Position numbers and translations under genes: made by a program | Assembly: GCA_963746605.1 (NCBI GenBank) | Contig: CAVVCH010000044.1 | Span: 1 to 64,000, forward strand | DNA from: CAVQSS01 sp963746605 | Lineage (GTDB): Bacteria; Desulfobacterota; RBG-13-43-22 | Length of the DNA: 64,000 nucleotides | Direction of reading: 5' to 3' | Shown here: positions 28,729 through 35,011 of the stretch, in pieces | Numbering within the stretch: position 1 is the stretch's first letter | Layout: every line of letters begins with the position of its first letter | Notes under the pieces: model-generated | What the model was told of the DNA's origin: nothing | Seen by the model: only the letters and a program-made list of their open reading frames with translations | The model's database searches: none

Positions 28729-29049
28729 GTGAGGAAAGTCTATTCAATTTGTTTGGCCGTTGGTTTGTCCGCATGCGCACATTCCGGAGTTGTGTCCATT
28801 GGTCCTGACACGTACATGATTGCCAATTCCGAGTGGGGGTTCACGTCGGGCGGCTACCAAAAAGCCAAGGCAATGCAGGAGACATCTGAGCACTGCAAGG
28901 CACTTGGAAAGGAAGTGCTTCTCGTAAGTAGCAAACAAAACGACGTGGAATTCGGAAAGACGCCCGCGGCTGAAGTTCAATTCCGATGCTTGGCCCCTGG
29001 AGATCCAGAACTCAAACGCCCGGGTCAAGAGCATGTGCCGGTCAAGTGA
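28729..29049 (+). CDS. Putative lipoprotein, cassette-borne type
   Basis: A 106-residue protein with a short signal ending in lipobox LSAC (C about residue 16), followed by SGVVSIGPDTYMIANSEWG and a KAMQETSEHCKALGKEV helix. It resembles small lipoproteins often carried on integron cassettes (from memory). It begins close behind an attC-like core and ends 87 bases before a second attC-like fold. Function unknown; lipid-anchored envelope protein. Its GTG start at 28729 has a GGAGGAGG site. Confidence 0.7.
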   Translation: MRKVYSICLAVGLSACAHSGVVSIGPDTYMIANSEWGFTSGGYQKAKAMQETSEHCKALGKEVLLVSSKQNDVEFGKTPAAEVQFRCLAPGDPELKRPGQEHVPVK

Positions 29050-29135
29050 GCGCCTCGGCCCCATCTTCGCGCCGCAACTCATCGTCGCAAGTAGGCGCAG
29101 TAAGTGCGCCGGGCGAGTGTTTGTAGGGCAGCCGA

Positions 29136-29194
29136 TGCTTAACATTTCCTTCCACGGGACTGCCTACGGCAGCCCGTGAAGTCAGGCGTAAATG
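29136..29194 (+). other. Integron attC-like recombination site
   Basis: GCTTAAC (29137-29143) fits the RYYYAAC outer box. A stem CACGGGACTGCC (29153-29164) against GGCAGCCCGTG (29168-29178) has one unpaired A, like the extrahelical bases of attC. The right side GTCAGGCGTAAAT resembles the common TCAGGCGTTAGGC end, but needs one more T to give GTTRRRY. In this insertion/deletion-prone window that is plausible. It falls between two ORFs exactly as an attC should. Confidence 0.45.
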
Positions 29195-29209
29195 GGGAAA
29201 GGATGAACC

Positions 29210-29470
29210 ATGCCTGAGATTTGCAGATTCTTCGGAATTATCATTAGAATGTTCTTTGACGAACATGATCCTCCCCATTTCCATGCAGAATATCAGGGAA
29301 GTAAGGCTGTTTTTGATTTCAACGGCAACGTCATGAAAGGAAGTCTGAATTCAAAGACGGCTACAAGGCTTGTGCGAGACTGGATAGACTTACGACTTAA
29401 AGATCTGGAAGAGGATTGGGAATTGGCAAGGGCGGGGAAGGAAGTAAAGAAAATTGCTCCGTTGGAGTGA
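29210..29470 (+). CDS. DUF4160 family protein
   Basis: An 86-residue protein with the DUF4160 signature: MPEICRFFGIIIRMFFDEHD, PPHFHAEYQGSKAVF, and a C-terminal helix with DWELARAGKEVKKI. The conserved DEHDPPHFHAEY block suggests a metal or catalytic site, but the function is unknown. It overlaps nothing and is eight bases from the DUF2442 gene. The two families are commonly adjacent and have been suspected to act as a toxin-antitoxin-like pair. The start lies 16 bases after the attC-like site. Confidence 0.85.
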   Translation: MPEICRFFGIIIRMFFDEHDPPHFHAEYQGSKAVFDFNGNVMKGSLNSKTATRLVRDWIDLRLKDLEEDWELARAGKEVKKIAPLE

Positions 29471-29478
29471 GGTGACCT

Positions 29479-29769
29479 ATGTGGAATATGAACGACGTTG
29501 TTGACATCCGATACAAGGGCGGCTTCGTGTATCAGGTTGTCTTTGATGACGGCAGGAGCGGCGACGTGGACTTTTCGGAGTATATTGGAAGAGGTCCTGT
29601 TTTTGAGCCTTTGCGGGATACATCGTTCTTCAAAAAAGCAAGGATAGATGGTGGAACCATCTCTTGGCCGAATGGCGCTGACGTGGCCCCAGAGAGACTG
29701 TACGAAAAAATAGAAGGCCAACAATGCGCTGAGGCGGATCGCCAAAAAAATCGGCCTCCCGCCTTATGA
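29479..29769 (+). CDS. DUF2442 family protein
   Basis: A 96-residue protein. MNDVVDIRYKGGFVYQVVFDDG and VDFSEYIGRGPVFEPLRD are the DUF2442 core, ending in ISWPNGADVAPERLYEKI. The fold is small and beta-rich. It is the usual neighbour of DUF4160, probably translated together with it; biochemical role unknown. The last 20 residues (after EKIEGQQ) leave the family pattern and overlap the next small ORF by four bases. Confidence 0.85.
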   Translation: MWNMNDVVDIRYKGGFVYQVVFDDGRSGDVDFSEYIGRGPVFEPLRDTSFFKKARIDGGTISWPNGADVAPERLYEKIEGQQCAEADRQKNRPPAL

Positions 29770-29909
29770 ACGAAATCGAAGAAATCCCTGAACCGCTTCT
29801 TTCAGAGGTGCTCCTTCGGGAAAAGCTGGATATCGCTGTGATGAGCGAAACCTCTTTGGAAAAGGACTGGATGACCCCCGAGGAGGACGAAGCGTGGCAA
29901 AGCTTATAA
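29766..29909 (+). CDS. Small antitoxin-like protein (47 residues)
   Basis: An ATG at 29766 overlaps the DUF2442 stop and opens a 47-codon frame ending in EKDWMTPEEDEAWQSL. That acidic ending is typical of short type II antitoxins of the MazE/Phd-like kind, which wrap around their toxin. No toxin follows: the next frame from an overlapping GTG stops after 29 codons (VAKLIRCNQ...). Either the toxin has decayed or this is a solitary antitoxin. Confidence 0.5.
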   Translation: MNEIEEIPEPLLSEVLLREKLDIAVMSETSLEKDWMTPEEDEAWQSL

Positions 29910-30452
29910 GGTGTAATCAGATAACAATTGAAGATCGTTACAGGGAAAGATATAAATGTAGAATGCGATTTCATGCTTGTTGATTTCCTAAAGAACAAAA
30001 TTGAGGATGGTCCTTTTGGTTTTGTATTTGACAGATATAGGAATCATTCTGTTCAATCTGGTGCCTTTTATCGTTCTATCTATCCTCGGCTGAGGGTGTT
30101 CCGCCGACTAAATGAGCGTTGGCGTGTAAAGAAGGGAAGAAATCGCACGGCGAAGGTTGAAAAGCATTTTGCCGCTCAGGGTACTTCAGGCAACTATCGA
30201 CGTTCTTCGGCTTGAGCGGGGGTCTAGAAATATTGAAGCAAGTCTGGGTGTGAAAGATTCAATTCATAGTCACGGCCTGAAATAAAGAAACTTGGGCCCG
30301 ACCCTTCAAGGCGTTATAATATTTCATCGAGCTATTATAAAAGGAGGTGATAACCTAAGGTTGGGGAGAGAAGACACGTAGCCGCTATTTGGATTCACTT
30401 TGTGGCTGGTGGGTTGTCCCACCGCCGCCAACACCGTAAAGGAGGTAAGGAT
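29910..30452. other. 543-bp region without a convincing gene; holds the leader of the MerB-like gene
   Basis: An ORF at 29928-30215 (TTG start) has an Arg-rich, low-quality sequence that I do not accept as a gene. Near 30158 a 24-base stretch (GAAGGTTGAAAAGCATTTTG) resembles one at 34213 inside another fragment, suggesting rearranged debris. The right part has a promoter candidate (30292-30320), a perfect Shine-Dalgarno-type string (30341-30351) without a sizeable ORF, and a GGTGGG-TTGT-CCCACC hairpin (30408-30423) before the MerB-like start. Confidence 0.5.
30292..30320 (+). promoter_or_regulatory. Sigma-70-type promoter candidate for the MerB-like gene
   Basis: TTGGGC (30292-30297), 17 bases, then a perfect TATAAT (30315-30320). 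It would give a leader of about 125 bases before the start codon at 30453. The leader carries an orphan ribosome-binding string and a small hairpin. Confidence 0.45.
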
Positions 30453-31193
30453 ATGGAAGCAACCGTATTGGTCCAACAGGCGTACAAAGCCGTCCTGGAG
30501 CATTTTGTGAAAAACGGGCGGGCCCCCCATTATACCGAACTCGCGGCAACCCTCGGGTTGAAACCCGAAGAGGCCCTGCAGGCCATGCGCAAGGCCGCCG
30601 AATCCGCCTTGGCCAACTGGTTTGTTCAAGAAACGGATTACGTTGAATCCTGGGCGCCTTTTTCCAATGTCCCGACCCACCACCTGGTGACCATCGCTGG
30701 AGAACAAAAGTGGTACGGCCAGTGAGGGATCGAAGCGCTGGCCGTGCGCTGGCTCTTCCCGGGCACTGAGATCCGTATCGACACGCATTGCCTGGATTGT
30801 GGGCAACCCATTCAGGTCCGCATGCGGGACGAGGATATTCTGGAAGTCAATCCTTCGACGACCGTCGGACATGTAAATATCCCTTTTTCCAAGATCTTAA
30901 CGGGGGAAGTATCCTGGGGTAGGGCCTGAAGCCGCATGAACCTCTTCCGGTCGGAAGAACACGTAAAAAACTGGGCGCACTATGATTCCATTTCTGCGGA
31001 GTCCATCATGCCTTTGGCTGACTGGGCCCAGGCCTTCAGCGGGCCCTTGCACAGAAAACGTCTGGAACCGGATTATCTCTCGCGGGTACAGGAATATGCC
31101 GGCGAAATGTTCTCCGAGTTAAAAAAATTGGGTAAAGCGGGCCCTTCTGGACCCCGGCGTAGCCTTGGCCCGAAGAACGCGGAAGCTCCGTGA
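30453..31193 (+). CDS. MerB-like organometal lyase with two in-frame UGA (selenocysteine) codons
   Basis: It starts at ATG 30453 behind AAAGGAGG and runs 246 residues to a stop at 31193, interrupted only by UGA at residues 91 and 159. It aligns with alkylmercury lyase MerB: an N-terminal winged helix (HYTELAATLGLKPEEALQAM), then KWYGQ-U91-GIEALAVRWLFPG, DTHC113LDCGQPI, and WGRA-U159-SRMNLFRSEEH. MerB has LYAWC96ALDTL, SSHC117AATG and QSFC159CHVHFF at these places (from memory). Both catalytic cysteines are therefore UGA, and Asp99 is Glu94. Hairpins follow each UGA, and selB is in the window. It probably breaks carbon-metal bonds or binds soft metals; substrate unknown. The OYE gene follows 23 bases later. 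Confidence 0.85.
30734..30750 (+). promoter_or_regulatory. SECIS-like hairpin after the first UGA
   Basis: AGCGC (30734-30738), loop TGGCCGT, GCGCT (30746-30750). It begins eight bases after the UGA at 30723-30725. The stem is perfect but short, and the loop starts 13 bases after the UGA, closer than the classical spacing. The loop does contain G and U. Weaker candidate than the second one. Confidence 0.45.
30943..30958 (+). promoter_or_regulatory. SECIS-like hairpin after the second UGA
   Basis: A perfect 6-base stem TCTTCC (30943-30948) and GGAAGA (30953-30958) with loop GGTC, starting 13 bases after the UGA at 30927-30929. Loop distance (19 bases) and the GGU loop match the E. coli formate dehydrogenase SECIS closely (from memory). 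Confidence 0.7.
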
Positions 31194-31216
31194 GAAATAG
31201 TAGCGAAGGGAAAACT

Positions 31217-32327
31217 ATGTCTAAACTATTTGAATCCACCGAAATCAACGGTATGAAATTGTCCAATCGCTTCGTTCGTTCGGCCACCTGGGAAGGAATG
31301 GCCGGAGACGACGGCTCGGTAACCCCGGCCCTGGTGGATCTCCTGGCCCGGTTGGCCCGGGGACAAGTGGGGCTGATCATTTCCAGCCACGCCTACATCA
31401 AACCGGAAGGCCAGGCCGGTCCCAAACAAGTAGGGGTGTATCAGGACACCTTGGTCCCCGGGCTCAGTCAGATGACCCGGGCCGTTCATGAGCAGGGCGG
31501 CCGCATTGTTCTTCAACTGGCCCATGCCGGTGGTTTTGCCAATTCCAAACTGACCGGACAGATCCCCTTGGCTCCCTCGGCCATAGAGGGATTTTCAAAA
31601 ACCCTGCCGAAAGAAATGACTCTCGAGGATATCCGGGAAGTTGACGGAGGCCTTTGGCCTGGCGGCCCGGAGGGCTCAAGAAGCCGGATTCGATGGCGTG
31701 CAGATTCATGCCGCCCATGGCTATCTGTTGAGTCAATTCCTCTCCCCTCTTTTTAATAAACGCCTCGATGATTACGGTGGATCGGTAGAAAACAGGTACC
31801 GGGTCCTGGGACAAGTCCTAAAAAAAGTGCGCGCAACGGTCGGGGAACATTTTCCGGTGCTGGTCAAGCTCAATTCCCAGGATTTCCTGGAAGGAGGGCT
31901 CCTTCTGGAGGATTCCGTAAAAATCGGCCGCTGGCTTCAGGATGACGGAATTGATGCCATCGAGCTGAGCGGTGGAACGTTGAAATCGGCCCCTTTAAGC
32001 CCTTCCCGGTCGGGCATTACCAGCGAAGAAAAAGAGGCCTATTTTACGGAAGGGGCCAAGGCCTTCAAGAAAAAAGTAACCGTCCCGATCCTGCTGGTCG
32101 GCGGCATCCGTTCCTGGCCGGTGGCGGAACGGATCATCGAACAGGGAATCGCGGATTATATCTCGATGAGCCGGCCGTTCATTCGAGAGCCGGGACTCAT
32201 TCGGCGTTGGCAGTCCGGAGACCTTCGCCCGGCCTTGTGCCTCTCCGATAACCAATGTTTCGGCCCGGCCATGGCCGGCGAAGGGATCTATTGCGTGGTG
32301 GAGAAAAAAGAAAAAGAAAAAAGTTGA
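31217..32327 (+). CDS. NADH:flavin oxidoreductase, old yellow enzyme family (one frame break)
   Basis: A single-domain FMN-dependent OYE of about 370 residues. It starts at ATG 31217 (MSKLFESTEINGMKLSNRF). Near 31638 one extra T splits the frame; removing it gives EDIREVTEAFGLAARRAQEA. Landmarks: RSATWEGMAGDDGSVT, LQLAHAGG, HAAHGYLLSQFLSPLFNKR with substrate-binding His residues, and VGGIRSWPVAERI (FMN phosphate site). A short C-terminal Cys pattern (CLSDNQC...GIYC) is present, but the iron-sulfur and FAD domains of larger relatives are absent. It reduces activated C=C bonds or nitro compounds. Only 23 bases separate it from the MerB-like gene, implying co-transcription. Confidence 0.87.
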
Positions 32328-32356
32328 GGCCATAGACGGCGTCAGCCCAGTAATAA

Positions 32357-32505
32357 GGATCTGTAAACAAATAACCTTAGACAAAGCGACACTACAACCG
32401 TTCGCCCTGAGCTTGTCGAAGGGTGAACGATACGACCATGCTTCGACAGGCTCAGCATGAACGGAGATACCGCGGCAATGTACAGCTTATTTCTTGAGGG
32501 GTTCT
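32357..32505. mobile_element. MITE-like element, copy 2 (149 bp)
   Basis: Same length and the same internal palindromes and ends as the copy at 17081-17229. Differences are a handful of substitutions and two compensating one-base indels. A 2-base direct repeat AA flanks it (32355-32356 and 32506-32507). It lies between the OYE gene and a PAS protein gene, ending 14 bases before the latter's GTG start. No coding capacity. Confidence 0.75.
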
Positions 32506-32519
32506 AAGGGTCGGGCCAA

Positions 32520-33140
32520 GTGAAAACCTTGAATGAAAGAGAAAAAAGCGACTTGCTCAGGACGGTGTTTGATGCGATGCCCTCTCTGGTGTTTGTGGTC
32601 GACGAGGATGTGGGGATTCAAGAGTTCAATGCGGCCGCCTCCGATCTTTTGATGGCCGAGAGGAAGACCGTCCTTAAACACCGCGCCGGCGAAATACTGC
32701 ATTGCATCCATTCGAGCGAAGTGCCGGAGGGCTGCGGTAGATCTCCGTCTTGTCAGGACTGCCTGATCAGGAATTCCGTCACGGAAGCCTTCCGGGGGAA
32801 TCGGGTTGTTCGCCGACGCACCAGAATAGAGCTCATCCGAGATTCGAAAGAAGTAGAGATTTACGGTCTGATCACCGTTTCTCCCTTTTCCTTCGAGGAT
32901 AGGCCGCTCGCGTTACTGGTGATCGAAGACATCAGTGAAATAGCCGAGATTTCCCGCCTGATATCTATTTGTTCCATCTGCAAAAAAGTGCGCGACGACC
33001 AGGAATCCTGGATGCGGGTCGAAGCCTATTTCAATAATAATTGGGGCGTCGACTTCTCTCATGGGCTTTGTCCGGACTGCTATCAGATTGAGATGGACAA
33101 ACTGAAAACACTCATCAAAGCCGAACAAGATACTCCATAA
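32520..33140 (+). CDS. PAS-domain sensor protein with cysteine-rich segments
   Basis: A 206-residue soluble protein. A PAS fold (about 10-145) opens with FDAMPSLVFVVDEDVGIQEF and closes with LALLVIEDISE. Inside it is a cysteine cluster, CIHSSEVPEGCGRSPSCQDC, suited to bind metal or a redox centre. The C-terminus has CSICKKVRDDQESWMRVEAY and LCPDC, a small two-pair cysteine module often found at the end of such stand-alone PAS proteins. There is no kinase or output domain, so it probably works by binding a partner. The start is GTG 32520, right behind MITE copy 2. Confidence 0.75.
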   Translation: MKTLNEREKSDLLRTVFDAMPSLVFVVDEDVGIQEFNAAASDLLMAERKTVLKHRAGEILHCIHSSEVPEGCGRSPSCQDCLIRNSVTEAFRGNRVVRRRTRIELIRDSKEVEIYGLITVSPFSFEDRPLALLVIEDISEIAEISRLISICSICKKVRDDQESWMRVEAYFNNNWGVDFSHGLCPDCYQIEMDKLKTLIKAEQDTP

Positions 33141-33193
33141 TGAATTTCGGAACCGGGACCGAGATTGCCGAACATTAAAAAGGAGGCAAAACA

Positions 33194-34016
33194 ATGAGCA
33201 CGATTACGACGAAAGACGGCACACAGATCTATTACAAGGACTGGGGCAAGGGGCGGCCCATCGTCTTCAGCCACGGCTGGCCACTCACTGCCGATAGCTG
33301 GGAAACGCAGATGTTCTTCCTGGCATCCAACGGCTATCGCTGCATCGCCCATGACCGTCGCGGACATGGCCGCTCCAGCCAGCCTTGGAACGGCAACGAG
33401 ATGAACACCTTCGCCGACGACCTGGCGACGCTCATCGAGACACTCGACCTCAAGAATGCCGCCTTGTTCGGCTTCTCCATGGGCGGCGGTGAAGTCGCCC
33501 GTTATATCGGCCGCCACGGAACGAAGCGCGTGGCCAAGGCGGGCTCTGATCTCCGCCGTCCCGCCGCTGATGCTGAAGACGGAGGTCAATCCCGGCGGCC
33601 TGCCGATCGAAATCTTCGACCAACTTCGAGCCGCCTCCATCGCCGACCGCTCGCAGCTCTACAAGGATCTCGCCAGCGGACCCTTCTTCGGCTTCAACAG
33701 GCCGGGCGCCAAAGTCTCGCAGGGGCTGATTGACTGGTTCTGGCTTCAGGGAATGCAGGCCGGTCACAAAAACGCGCTCGACTGCATCCAGGCTTTCTCC
33801 GAGACGGACTTCACCGAGGACCTGAAAAAATTCGACGTGCCGACGCTGATCCTGCACGGCGACGACGACCAGATCGTCCCGATCGGCGCCGCGGCCCTGG
33901 CCTCGGCGAAGCTTGTCAAGAACGCGACCCTGAAGGTCTACACCGGTGCACCGCATGGCCTGACCGACACGCACAAGGACCAGCTTAACGCCGATCTGCT
34001 GGCGTTCCTCAAGTAG
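33194..34016 (+). CDS. Alpha/beta hydrolase of the non-heme chloroperoxidase/esterase type (one frame break)
   Basis: About 273 residues. HGWPLTADSW (oxyanion loop), nucleophile elbow GFSMGGGEV (Ser about 96), acid in LILHGDDDQIVP and His in GAPHGLTDTH form a complete catalytic triad. The frame break at about 33541 is one extra G; removing it gives AKAALISAVPP. Such enzymes hydrolyse esters and, with peracetic acid, halogenate or oxidise. Sequence and GC-rich codon use look more like alpha- or betaproteobacterial copies than the neighbouring genes, so transfer is likely. A good AAAAAGGAGG ribosome site is present. Confidence 0.87.
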
Positions 34017-34033
34017 ACAAAGGAGATATGTAA

Positions 34034-34264
34034 CATCTCAACATTTATTATGATGCGGTCATCGCGTCTCTTCGTGATGCCGAGTCTATTTTGATATTTG
34101 GTCCAGGTGAAGCAAAGGATGAACTGAAAGAACGTCTGGAAGGAAAAAACCTCGGTGGCCGCGTCGTAGGTATTGAAGCAGTCGACAAGATGACGGATCG
34201 TCAGATTGCGGGGAAGGTTCGAAAGCATTTTGCCGAGAGACAGGACGACGCGCCACGCCGGTGA
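34034..34264 (+). pseudogene. C-terminal fragment of an archaeal-RF1-like 'translational machinery' protein
   Basis: An open stretch of 76 codons without a start (in-frame stop at 34031) reads YYDAVIASLRDAESILIFGP, then GEAKDELKERL, and VDKMTDRQIAGKVRKHF. This is the end of small host-attachment / eRF1-like proteins common in proteobacteria (from memory). The N-terminal half is missing and is replaced by the end of the hydrolase gene 17 bases upstream. A remnant from rearrangement. Confidence 0.6.
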
Positions 34265-34322
34265 CCACCGCGTTCGGCCGGGTCATCATCACTTCTTAAC
34301 ACAGCGGGAGGTTCTGTCCCCC

Positions 34323-34949
34323 ATGAAGATACATAAACCGCGTAAGCCCTTCTCCATGATTCGAGAGTTCCATCTTGCCGACTGGTTCACGCTGGCAAAC
34401 GCGGTCTGCGGCACGGGGGCCTTGTTTTCTATGCTGACGTACCTACAAACGACCGACGTCAGGCATGTCTACTTTGCGTGCGGGATGGTCTTGGCGGCTT
34501 TAGTCTTCGATGTCTTGGATGGACGGATTGCGCGGTGGCGACAGAAGACGTCTGGAATGGGTCGTGAGCTCGACTCTCTGGCTGATGTCATCTCCTTCGG
34601 TGTGGCCCCGGCCGTGATTGCGTATGGCTGCGGCATGCAGGGCCTATACGACCGTATTGTCTTGACCTATTTTGTTGCCTGCGGAGTTTCTCGCTTGGCG
34701 CGCTACAACGTTACGGCCGATGCGTTGTCTGAGGGCGGCGTCAAAGTGAAGTATTTTGAAGGAACTCCAATTCCAACGTCGCTACTGCTGGTACTGTTGA
34801 TGTTTTGGGCTGCCACACAGGGCGCCTTGCGCGAGTCCCTCTGGTTCGGAAAAGTCGTGTTGGCTGGCTTTACACTTCATCCGCTGGTACTGTTTTTTGC
34901 GGTTTCCGGCTCACTAATGGTCAGTCGCATACGGTTCCCAAAGCTCTGA
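34323..34949 (+). CDS. pssA: CDP-diacylglycerol-serine O-phosphatidyltransferase-like protein
   Basis: A 208-residue membrane protein of the CDP-alcohol phosphatidyltransferase family. The complete signature is DVLDGRIARWRQKTSGMGRE-LDSLAD (DGxxAR...G...D...D). Several hydrophobic helices follow, and a KYFEGTPIPTSLL motif typical of PssA type II is present. It makes phosphatidylserine from CDP-diacylglycerol and serine. The start is ATG 34323; the frame upstream is the preceding fragment region. It lies at the end of the patchwork region, and its sequence style differs from the local genes, so it may be acquired. No psd gene is seen. Confidence 0.85.
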   Translation: MKIHKPRKPFSMIREFHLADWFTLANAVCGTGALFSMLTYLQTTDVRHVYFACGMVLAALVFDVLDGRIARWRQKTSGMGRELDSLADVISFGVAPAVIAYGCGMQGLYDRIVLTYFVACGVSRLARYNVTADALSEGGVKVKYFEGTPIPTSLLLVLLMFWAATQGALRESLWFGKVVLAGFTLHPLVLFFAVSGSLMVSRIRFPKL

Positions 34950-35011
34950 GCTGCTCCCCTGCCCATACTTCGAGCGCCACTCTGCCAATCGGTGCATGCC
35001 ACAAAGTGAGA

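Noticed and set aside
29928..30215. A 95-codon plus-strand ORF with TTG start
   Set aside because: The translation is Arg-rich and resembles nothing; a short stretch matches debris in the fragment at 34213, so it is better read as rearranged sequence.
31217..32327. Other interrupted genes as further selenoproteins
   Set aside because: In the OYE gene and all other broken genes the two halves are in different frames, so UGA read-through cannot join them. Only the MerB-like gene is interrupted in one frame.
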